From Actinomycetota bacterium (GTDB taxonomy: Bacteria > Zhuqueibacterota > Zhuqueibacteria > Residuimicrobiales > Krinioviventaceae): 7,235 bases of DNA. The stretch lies in NCBI GenBank assembly GCA_011682565.1, contig JAACEJ010000166.1, positions 1 to 7,235 of the forward strand, in the 5' to 3' direction. The notes under the pieces were generated by a model, which searched no databases, was not told the origin of the DNA, and saw nothing but the letters and a program-made list of their open reading frames with translations. The stretch's first letter is position 1. The number at the start of each line of letters is the position of its first letter. Shown piece by piece: positions 1 through 7,060 of this stretch. The position numbers were made by a program, and so were the translations under genes.

Positions 1-1516
1 CGATCGAATTTTCGACAGCCTTTTCAATGACTCCTTTTCGCATAAGCCTTTTAATTTTTTCAATATCCTTTTGTAATAATCTGTCCTTTTGCATTGTCGG
101 GATATTTTCGCGAATAACCTTATATGCCGGACCGGTGCCTCTTCCGGGAGCAAGGTTCTGGCGAAAATCCATGGCCTGACAGCCGGCGAGCAATTCGATG
201 CCAATAACGGTCTCAACGTTCTCAACAACTTCCATTGCTTTACGCGCCGCATGGGTACCCATGCTGACAAAATCCTCCTGATTAGCGGATGTGGGAATCG
301 AATCCACAGAGGCCGGATGACTCAAAACTTTATTTTCCGAAACCAAAGCCGCCGCCGTTACCTGCGCCATCATAAACCCGGAATTGGTGCCGCTTTCCGT
401 TACCAAAAACGGCGGCAAACCGCTTTGCGCCGGGTCCATCATATTTTCCAGCCTTCTCTCGGAAATATTAGCAAGCTGCGCCATGGCAATGGCCATAGTG
501 TCGCACGCCAGGGAAACAGGCTGACCGTGAAAATTACCGCCGGATAAAACTTCTTCTTGCTCATAAAAAACCAGCGGATTATCCGTTGCCGCGTTTATTT
601 CCGTATTGATTACTTCTTCGACATATCTCAGCGCGTGACGCACAGCGCCATGAACCTGCGGAATGCAACGGGAACTGTAAGCATCCTGGACTTTGCCACA
701 ATTTTTGTGGGATTCAACGATAGCACTGTCGGCCATCATGTTCTGCATAATTTTTCCGACTCTGATTTGATCCTTAAAACCTCTGGCTTTTTGTATGCGT
801 TCATCAAATGCAACTTTGGAGTGCAACAGACTTTCTACTGTAATTGCTCCGGCAATATCCGCCAACTTTATCAGGCTTTTTGCCCGCAGCAACGCCAGCG
901 CTGCATAGGCCGTCATGATCTGTGTCCCGTTTAAAAGAGCCAGGCCTTCCTTTGCAGCAAGTTTGATCGGTTCCAGCCCGGCACGTTGAAGAGCAGTTTT
1001 ACCATCGAGTTTTTCACCGTTATACCATGCTTCACCCAGGCCAAGCATAACAAGCGTACTGTGCGCCAATGGAGCCAAATCTCCCGAAGCGCCGACAGAC
1101 CCTTTTTGCGGAATACATGGAATCACATTCCGGTTCAGCATTTCAACAAGAAACTCAGCAATCATGGGGCGATTACCGGAATAACCGGAACAAAGCGCGT
1201 TTGCTTTCAGCAGTATTGCTGCACGGACAATGTTTGCCGGAATTAAAAGTCCGGTTCCACAAGAGTGACTGAGAACAAGATTAAGTTGCAACTCTTCAAT
1301 TTCATCGGCTGGTATATGAACATTTGCCAGTTTGCCAAAACCGGTATTTACACCGTAAATCGTCTTACCGCCGGCTAGAAGTTTTTCAATACAATCGCGT
1401 GATTTTTGCATTCGCTCCATAGCGTCGGAAGCAATCTCAACCTGATCGCCCGATTCAGCCACGCGGTAAAGTCGGTTCAGATCCAAAGAATGACCATCGA
1501 TGGAAATTATGCTCAT
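1..1516 (-). CDS. hutH: Histidine ammonia-lyase (histidase), 3' end cut by window edge
   Basis: This enzyme removes ammonia from L-histidine to give trans-urocanate, the first step of the Hut histidine-degradation pathway, in the cytoplasm. Reading the minus strand from the ATG at 1516-1514 gives 505 uninterrupted codons and no stop before the edge. Family members are usually about 500-515 residues, so only a few residues should be missing. The Ala-Ser-Gly triplet that cyclises into the MIO electrophile is at residues 143-145 (bases 1082-1090) within SVGASGDLAPL. Other active-site landmarks are present: Tyr54 in YGVNTGFG, His84, Asn196 in LLNGTQ, Gln278/Tyr281/Arg284 in VQDAYSSRC, Phe330 in GGNFHGQP, and Glu414 in NQEDF. 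These are the bacterial histidase residues, not those of a phenylalanine or tyrosine lyase, so the assignment is firm. A weak AAGG (minus strand, 1527-1530) lies 10 nt before the start. The gene is transcribed away from the kinase genes; no other hut gene is visible. Confidence 0.97.
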   Translation of the reverse strand, partial: MSIISIDGHSLDLNRLYRVAESGDQVEIASDAMERMQKSRDCIEKLLAGGKTIYGVNTGFGKLANVHIPADEIEELQLNLVLSHSCGTGLLIPANIVRAAILLKANALCSGYSGNRPMIAEFLVEMLNRNVIPCIPQKGSVGASGDLAPLAHSTLVMLGLGEAWYNGEKLDGKTALQRAGLEPIKLAAKEGLALLNGTQIMTAYAALALLRAKSLIKLADIAGAITVESLLHSKVAFDERIQKARGFKDQIRVGKIMQNMMADSAIVESHKNCGKVQDAYSSRCIPQVHGAVRHALRYVEEVINTEINAATDNPLVFYEQEEVLSGGNFHGQPVSLACDTMAIAMAQLANISERRLENMMDPAQSGLPPFLVTESGTNSGFMMAQVTAAALVSENKVLSHPASVDSIPTSANQEDFVSMGTHAARKAMEVVENVETVIGIELLAGCQAMDFRQNLAPGRGTGPAYKVIRENIPTMQKDRLLQKDIEKIKRLMRKGVIEKAVENSI

Positions 1517-1541
1517 AACGAATAAACCTTAAAAATTAATT

Positions 1542-1570
1542 TTCAAACAAGTTTAAAGATATTTTGTCAA
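1542..1570 (-). promoter_or_regulatory. Candidate sigma-70-type promoter for hutH
   Basis: On the minus strand a perfect TTGACA (bases 1570-1565) is followed after 17 bp by TTTGAA (1547-1542), a poor -10 match. Transcription would begin roughly 20 nt before the hutH ATG, a sensible leader length. An overlapping alternative uses TTGATT just upstream, with TAAACT as the -10. The -35 match and position are seen; promoter activity is inferred and the surrounding region is AT-rich, so chance matches are possible. Confidence 0.35.
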
Positions 1571-1615
1571 AGAATCAACAAATTAATCTGCGTATTTCAT
1601 AATTTTCTCTACTCT

Positions 1616-1631
1616 TATTAGAATATTAGAA
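1616..1631. repeat. Tandem 8-bp direct repeat in the divergent intergenic region
   Basis: TATTAGAA occurs twice head to tail (1616-1623 and 1624-1631), between hutH and the sensor-kinase gene. Direct repeats of this size can be regulator half-sites, but in AT-rich spacer DNA this may be chance. The rest of the 1517-1749 spacer shows no clear RNA gene, small ORF or strong plus-strand promoter. TTGGTT and TATAGA near 1701-1729 are only a weak match. Confidence 0.3.
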
Positions 1632-1736
1632 CTTGAGCCTTTGCCTGCACCGTTTGCTTTGCATTCTTATCCATGCCTCCTATTGTATCTCCCCTGCTCA
1701 TTGGTTACTGGTAATCTTAAATATATAGAACATAGT

Positions 1737-1743
1737 GGAAGGG
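1737..1743 (+). promoter_or_regulatory. Shine-Dalgarno sequence that decides the start of the hybrid kinase
   Basis: GGAAGGG lies 6 nt before the ATG at 1750 and only 3 nt before the ATG at 1747. It overlaps the in-frame GTG at 1735, so that GTG is unlikely to be used. The ATG at 1750 also gives a compact signal peptide beginning Met-Lys. Confidence 0.7.
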
Positions 1744-1749
1744 TTGATG

Positions 1750-4700
1750 ATGAAGTGTGTTATTTCTGTTCTGTGTCTTCTTTTATCGTTTCTCCCGGCA
1801 TTCTCACAAAACAACAAAATCCTCAAAATTGGCGTTTTGGCGAACAGAGGTGTCGATAAATGCTTTCAAACCTGGGAGCCAACTGCAAAATACCTGAGCC
1901 ATGAAATTCCGGACTATCAATTCAAAATTGTTCCTCTTTCTTTTCAGGAATTCATAACATCTGCTGAGAACGGCTGGGTTGACTTTATTATTACAAATCC
2001 TGCCCTGTATGTGCAACTGGAAATGGAGGATAGCGCTGTAAAAATCGCAACAATACGCAGACTGGAAAAAAACCGGGTTCTGGCAGTATTGGGCAGTCTC
2101 ATTTTTACAAGAATCGATAAGAAAAAAATCAGGACTGTTCAGGACTTGTTAAACAAGCGTGTTATGGCTGTCGAAAAATCTTCTTTCGGTGGTTGGATTG
2201 TGGCTGCGAGGCTTTTCAAGGAAAGCAAGATAAATCCGGAGCATGATTTTAGCAGCTTGCTTTTCGCCGGGAGTCAGGATTCGGTTGTTTATGCTGTGCG
2301 CGAGGGAATCGTCGATGCGGGCATCATCAGAACAGGCATTTTCGAAGAACTTGTTGCAGCAGGAAAAATCAATCCTATGGGATTTGCCGTCATCAACAAT
2401 CATCTGACAAAGGAAGATACTTTTCCTCTCATGCATTCCACATCTCAATATCCGGAATGGCCTGTCGCCAAATTGAAACATGTTGCCAATTCGATAGCAG
2501 AACGAGTTGAAGCAAAACTTTTGCAAATGCCTCAAAATCATCCGGCGGCAGTAGCAGCACATATTGCAGGATGGTCACTTGCATTGAATTACCAGCCGGT
2601 GCATAAATGCCTCGAAGAGTTAAAACTTCCTCCTTATGAGCATTTCGGCCAAATCATGTTTATGGATGCATTAAAGCAATATTGGCATTTCGTTTTGGCC
2701 GGTATCATTATTTTTGCAATCATCATAACTGCTCTGGTTATGTTGACGAATTATTCTAAAAAACTTTTAAAGTCCGAAGAAAAAATTAAAAAAGAATTAT
2801 TCGAACGGAAAAAAATACAACATGAATTAAAAGATCAAAAAGCCTTCCTGGAAACTGTACTTGATTCATTATCGCATCCCTTTTATGTTGTCGATATTGA
2901 GACCCGGAAGATACTGATGGCAAATTCTGCTGCCAAAAAGCTGGACAACATACAAGATCCAACCTACTACCAACTTTCTCATCACCGGGCGGAGCAATAC
3001 AAAGAGGAAGGCCATCGCTGCCCTCTTGAAGAGGTAAAAAAAACCAAAAAACCGGTGTTTCTTGAGCATGTTCATCGTTTGCTGGCCGGAGAGGAGAGAA
3101 TTTTTGATGTCCACGCTTTTCCAATCTTCAACCAGGATGGTGATGTCATCCAAATGATCGAGTACTCGATCGATGCCACGGCGCGCAAAAGAAACGAAGA
3201 GAAATTCCACCGACAGCAAATGCTTTTAAACGATATTTTTCATAATATTCAGGAGGGTATTGGCATTATCGATTCTAACGATAATATAATTTTCTCCAAC
3301 CCTGCGTTTGCCGAAATTTTTGAAACCAATACACCATCTCTTATGGGAATGAACCTGACAGACTTGTTCGACAAAAGATCACAAGAGATCCTAAGAAGAA
3401 TTAAAAAGGAACGTGAAAAAGGCGAAATCACGACTTCCGAATTGACATTTATTTCCGAATATGGAAAAAGAAAGGAACTGCTGGTCACATGCTCCCCGCG
3501 ATATAACGAAAAAAATGAAATAAAGGGCGCTTTCGGTACAATCGTTGACATTACGGAGCGAAAAAATGCAGAGGATGCACTACAGACTCAGTTCAAATTT
3601 ATCGAAATACTTTTGGATACAATACCAACTCCGGTATTTTACAAAGATGAAAATTTTGCTTACACGGGATGTAATAAAGAATTTGAAAAAATGATCGGGT
3701 TGCCCAAAAAAGATATTATTGGCAAAACGGATTTTGCTCTTACATCCCGCGAATTCGCGGAAAAGTATGACAAAATGGATCGTGAATTATTACAAACGCA
3801 AAAACCCCACGCATACGAAACAGTGGCGAAATATGGAGATGGTTCGCTCCACACGGTCATCGTCAATAAAACAGTTTTTAAAAATGCCGTCGGAGAGATT
3901 GGCGGCATAATTGGCGTCGCCCTGGACATCAGTGACCAAAAACGAGCTGAAGAAATGTTGTCGAAAAGTGAAAAGCGCCTAAAACAGGCCCAACAAATTG
4001 CCAAAGTGGGCAGCAGCGAATGGAATGTGGATGAAGACACAGCCATCTGGTCGAGTGAAATGTTTCGCATACATGGGACAGCAGAAAATAAATTAATCAG
4101 GAATTTCAGATCGTATTATCTCAATCTGGTCAGTCCGGAAGATATCGAAAAGATGCAGCGCATACTTGACATAGATTCATCTTCCCAACGGGATGAGCCG
4201 GTAGAATATCGGATTGTGAAACCGGATGGCGAGATGAGATGGGTGAAAAGTGTATTCCTGGACATTGCGAGAAACGGAGATGATAATTCATTAAAAGTTA
4301 TCGGCACATCGCAGGACATCACCGAACAAAAACAATACGAAGCGGAACTTGAGAAAGCGAAGGAGGATGCAGAAAAAGCCAACAAGGCCAAAAGCGTTTT
4401 TCTGGCCAATATGAGTCACGAAATCCGAACGCCGATGAATGCCATATTAGGTTTTGCGGAAATTCTGAGACAGAGCATCAAAGACGGTGTGCAAAAGGAA
4501 CAGGTTGAAGCGATAGCCTCAAGCGGCAAAACCCTTCTGAGTTTGATCAACGACATTCTCGACCTGTCGAAGATCGAGGCTGGAAAACTTGAATTGCAGC
4601 CACATTCAGTCGATACTTTTTCCATTTTTGAAGAAATGAAAACCATCTTTTCCTGGAAAGTCCGGGAAAAAGGTCTGGAATTTATAATGGAAATTGATCC

Positions 4701-5844
4701 GACACTACCGAAAGCCCTGATTTTGGATGAGGTTCGCCTTCGACAAATTCTTCTTAATCTTGCCGGTAATGCGGTAAAATTCACAGATAAAGGTTACATT
4801 AAATTATCGGTGGAAAAAGATTACACACAAAAAGATCATTCAATGCTTAACCTTGTTTTTTCCGTAGAAGATACCGGCATCGGCATAGAAAAGAAGCAGA
4901 TTAAAAGGATATTTGACGCCTTTAGTCAACAGGAAGGTCAAAGTATAAATAAATATGGCGGCACCGGATTGGGACTGGCAATTACTAAAAGGCTGGTTGA
5001 AATGATGGGCGGCAGCATTTCGCTCGAAAGCGAGGTTGGCAAAGGCAGCAAATTTATTGTGACACTGAAAAATGTGAATGTAGCCTCGGTGATCGAAAAA
5101 CCGGATAAAAATGATGAGGATTCTCCGGTTTCTATCAGATTTCACAAATCCCGAATACTAGTTGTGGATGATGTCCCTGCAAACAGACTGCTGGTCAAAG
5201 GCTTTCTCAGCGGTGAGCATGGAATCGAGTTGTTTGAAGCTGAAAATGGCAAAGAAGGAATTGAGAATGCCCTGAAATATCAGCCTGATCTCATTCTGAT
5301 GGACATTAAAATGCCTGTGATGGACGGCTACGCTGCTATTAAATATCTCAAGAGCGATAACAATTTAAAACATATCCCGATTATTGCACTAACCGCCTCT
5401 GCCCTTTTGAATGAAGAACAAAAGGTAAAAGACATCGGCAGCGATGGATATTTGAGAAAGCCGGTTTCAATGACGCAGCTTTTTAAAGAACTCGCGAGAT
5501 TTCTGCCTTATGAAAAGCTCGAGGATAAACGACTTGAGCAGAAATTTCATGAGTTTGAAATCGACACAATGACGCAAATGAGCGTGGAGAAAAAAGAATC
5601 TTTGCGCAAGTTTTTGCTTTCGTCGAAAGAAGAACTTGCCGGCGAATGGGAGAATGTTCATAATTCCCTGATCATCGAAGATATCGAATCATTCGGTGAA
5701 AAGATCAAACATCTCGGTACTGAAAATCAGGTAGATGTTTTGAAGGAATACGGTGAAAAAATTCTCACAGAAGCGCAAAAATTTGATATCGACGGCCTGA
5801 CAAAAACACTTGATTTCTTTCCCCAATTAATAGAAAACATATAG
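1750..5844 (+). CDS. Membrane hybrid histidine kinase with TtrS/PhnD-like periplasmic binding domain, four PAS domains and a receiver
   Basis: Predicted inner-membrane sensor kinase of 1364 residues from the ATG at 1750. Residues 1-19 form a signal peptide. Residues 23-300 resemble the phosphonate-binding-protein-like (PhnD) sensor domain of tetrathionate kinase TtrS, with GVLANRG at 28-34, TNPALYVQL at 82-90 and FGGW at 146-149. Residues 313-333 are the single transmembrane helix, followed by a charged, probably coiled linker. Four PAS domains follow at about 365-480, 484-605, 612-735 and 740-862, three of them ending in the usual D-I-T/S-E/D-x-K/R type linker. HisKA carries phosphoacceptor His890 in SHEIRTPMN. 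HATPase_c has the N box (Asn1003, Asn1007), DTGIGI at 1041-1046 and GGTGLGL at 1070-1076. The receiver (about 1134-1252) keeps Asp1140/Asp1141, phosphoacceptor Asp1185, Thr1215 and Lys1237. The last 100 or so residues look like an Hpt fold without the HxxKGS motif. All catalytic residues are intact. The ligand is unknown; tetrathionate is only one possibility. Probably cotranscribed with the next gene. Confidence 0.95.
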   Translation: MKCVISVLCLLLSFLPAFSQNNKILKIGVLANRGVDKCFQTWEPTAKYLSHEIPDYQFKIVPLSFQEFITSAENGWVDFIITNPALYVQLEMEDSAVKIATIRRLEKNRVLAVLGSLIFTRIDKKKIRTVQDLLNKRVMAVEKSSFGGWIVAARLFKESKINPEHDFSSLLFAGSQDSVVYAVREGIVDAGIIRTGIFEELVAAGKINPMGFAVINNHLTKEDTFPLMHSTSQYPEWPVAKLKHVANSIAERVEAKLLQMPQNHPAAVAAHIAGWSLALNYQPVHKCLEELKLPPYEHFGQIMFMDALKQYWHFVLAGIIIFAIIITALVMLTNYSKKLLKSEEKIKKELFERKKIQHELKDQKAFLETVLDSLSHPFYVVDIETRKILMANSAAKKLDNIQDPTYYQLSHHRAEQYKEEGHRCPLEEVKKTKKPVFLEHVHRLLAGEERIFDVHAFPIFNQDGDVIQMIEYSIDATARKRNEEKFHRQQMLLNDIFHNIQEGIGIIDSNDNIIFSNPAFAEIFETNTPSLMGMNLTDLFDKRSQEILRRIKKEREKGEITTSELTFISEYGKRKELLVTCSPRYNEKNEIKGAFGTIVDITERKNAEDALQTQFKFIEILLDTIPTPVFYKDENFAYTGCNKEFEKMIGLPKKDIIGKTDFALTSREFAEKYDKMDRELLQTQKPHAYETVAKYGDGSLHTVIVNKTVFKNAVGEIGGIIGVALDISDQKRAEEMLSKSEKRLKQAQQIAKVGSSEWNVDEDTAIWSSEMFRIHGTAENKLIRNFRSYYLNLVSPEDIEKMQRILDIDSSSQRDEPVEYRIVKPDGEMRWVKSVFLDIARNGDDNSLKVIGTSQDITEQKQYEAELEKAKEDAEKANKAKSVFLANMSHEIRTPMNAILGFAEILRQSIKDGVQKEQVEAIASSGKTLLSLINDILDLSKIEAGKLELQPHSVDTFSIFEEMKTIFSWKVREKGLEFIMEIDPTLPKALILDEVRLRQILLNLAGNAVKFTDKGYIKLSVEKDYTQKDHSMLNLVFSVEDTGIGIEKKQIKRIFDAFSQQEGQSINKYGGTGLGLAITKRLVEMMGGSISLESEVGKGSKFIVTLKNVNVASVIEKPDKNDEDSPVSIRFHKSRILVVDDVPANRLLVKGFLSGEHGIELFEAENGKEGIENALKYQPDLILMDIKMPVMDGYAAIKYLKSDNNLKHIPIIALTASALLNEEQKVKDIGSDGYLRKPVSMTQLFKELARFLPYEKLEDKRLEQKFHEFEIDTMTQMSVEKKESLRKFLLSSKEELAGEWENVHNSLIIEDIESFGEKIKHLGTENQVDVLKEYGEKILTEAQKFDIDGLTKTLDFFPQLIENI

Positions 5845-5858
5845 CATGGAGTTATAAA

Positions 5859-6965
5859 ATGGAAAGCAGGGTAGAAAACGATAAAGCACTGATATTTATT
5901 GTCGATGATGTTGCAAAGAATTTGCAAGTATTGGGTACAATTCTCAAGCGGCAAAACTATAAAATTGCATTTGCGACCAATGGCAAGCAGGCGCTTGAAA
6001 ACATCAATAATATTTCGCCGGACCTGATTTTGCTCGACGTTATGATGCCCGAACTCGACGGCTTCGAGGTCTGCAAAAGACTTAAAGCGGATGAAAAGAC
6101 AAAGGACATTCCCGTCATTTTTCTGACAGCAAAAACTGAAATTGAAGATGTGGTCAATGGGTTTGAATTGGGTGCGGTCGATTATGTGACCAAGCCTTTC
6201 AATGCCACCGAATTACTGGCAAGGGTCAAAACGCACGTCGAACTCAAACGCTCACGGGAAAAGCTTCAGGAACTTGTAGCGACAAAGGATATGTTTTTCT
6301 CCATCATCGCTCATGATTTAAGAAGCCCCTTTGCAACAATTTCTGCATTCATATCACTCATCTCAAAATATTTTGGAAAAATTCCAAAAGAAGAAATCGA
6401 CGAACTGCTGGAATCGTTAAAGGAAACGTCCGATTCCACAAGAGAATTGCTGGATAATCTTTTGCAATGGTCCCGTTCCCAAACGGGAACAATTCAATTC
6501 AGTCCTGAAATGGTTGCAGTCGGGGAAATGATTAAAACCAATCTCGGACTATTGACTGAAACTGCGGAGAATAAAAAAATATCCTTAAAACCCCGGCTTG
6601 ATTTTACGGGGGAAATTAAAATCGACAAAGATATGATAGATCTCGTGATCAGAAACCTGGTGATCAATGCGCTGAAATTCACTCCCAGCGGAGGCGAGAT
6701 AACAGTCGCAACACAAAAGACAGACGGGACTGTAGAAATCAGCGTGAATGATACGGGTGTTGGTATAGCACCTGAAATGATCCCCAAGCTTTTTTCAGTA
6801 GCCGATAAGATTTCCACTGTGGGAACAGCGGGAGAAAAAGGCAGCGGCCTGGGACTCATTCTCTGCAAAGAATTTGTTGAAAAGCATAGCGGAAAACTTG
6901 TCGTGGAAAGCCGTGTTGGTGAGGGAAGTTCATTCAGGATTCAATTACCGGCAAATGGTTCATAG
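5859..6965 (+). CDS. Soluble receiver-histidine kinase (REC-HisKA-HATPase_c)
   Basis: A 368-residue cytoplasmic signalling protein with no signal peptide, membrane helix, PAS or DNA-binding domain. The N-terminal receiver (about 10-128) has Asp16/Asp17, phosphoacceptor Asp60 in LLDVMMPELDG, Thr90 in FLTA and Lys112 in TKPF. A short helical linker leads to HisKA with His152 in AHDLRSPF. The HATPase_c domain has Asn266/Asn270 in RNLVINALKFT, DTGVGI at 298-303 and GSGLGL at 328-333. Every residue needed for receiver phosphorylation, autophosphorylation and ATP binding is present. The start is supported by GGAG at 5848-5851, 7 nt before the ATG. Only 14 bp separate it from the upstream hybrid kinase, so the two are very likely one operon. 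The arrangement suggests that phosphorylation of its receiver, perhaps by the upstream kinase, controls its own kinase activity. Its downstream phosphoacceptor is not in the window. Confidence 0.96.
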   Translation: MESRVENDKALIFIVDDVAKNLQVLGTILKRQNYKIAFATNGKQALENINNISPDLILLDVMMPELDGFEVCKRLKADEKTKDIPVIFLTAKTEIEDVVNGFELGAVDYVTKPFNATELLARVKTHVELKRSREKLQELVATKDMFFSIIAHDLRSPFATISAFISLISKYFGKIPKEEIDELLESLKETSDSTRELLDNLLQWSRSQTGTIQFSPEMVAVGEMIKTNLGLLTETAENKKISLKPRLDFTGEIKIDKDMIDLVIRNLVINALKFTPSGGEITVATQKTDGTVEISVNDTGVGIAPEMIPKLFSVADKISTVGTAGEKGSGLGLILCKEFVEKHSGKLVVESRVGEGSSFRIQLPANGS

Positions 6966-6988
6966 AACGAAAGAAATTAAAGTTCTAT
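6962..6988 (+). terminator. Weak stem-loop at the stop codon of the second kinase gene
   Basis: ATAGAAC (6962-6968, overlapping the stop codon) can pair with GTTCTAT (6982-6988) around a 13-nt loop. The stem is short, AT-rich and not followed by a T-run, so this is at best a weak or factor-assisted end of transcription. Confidence 0.15.
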
Positions 6989-7038
6989 AACAAATTCGTA
7001 AAGTCGAAAAGCATGTCATCGAGAGGAGCGGCTGTTTA

Positions 7039-7054
7039 CCCCGAATTATCGGGG
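7039..7054. repeat. Short GC-rich palindrome (hairpin) downstream of the kinase operon
   Basis: CCCCGA and TCGGGG form a perfect 6-bp stem around an ATTA tetraloop, 73 bases after the kinase stop codon. There is no T-tract on either side, so it is not a standard intrinsic terminator on either strand. It could stabilise or end the mRNA, or be part of the repeat cluster that begins a few bases later. Confidence 0.5.
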
Positions 7055-7060
7055 AAGTGA

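Noticed and set aside
89..1272. Several plus-strand open frames of 67-152 codons
   Set aside because: They lie antisense to the complete hutH reading frame, which carries all histidase active-site residues; the frames have no recognisable domains.
1735..1749. GTG at 1735 or ATG at 1747 as the hybrid kinase start
   Set aside because: The GTG overlaps the Shine-Dalgarno sequence itself, and the 1747 ATG is only 3 nt from it. The 1750 ATG has proper spacing. The ATG at 1747 cannot be fully excluded and would add only one Met.
1641..1859. A 72-codon plus-strand frame overlapping the start of the hybrid kinase
   Set aside because: It overlaps the signal peptide and binding domain in another frame, has a non-ATG start and no good ribosome binding site.
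1804..6868. Many minus-strand open frames within the two kinase genes
   Set aside because: They are antisense shadows of long coding regions with intact, ordered signalling domains and show no domain signatures of their own.
7039..7054. Intrinsic terminator
   Set aside because: The stem is only 6 bp and neither strand has a T-run after it.
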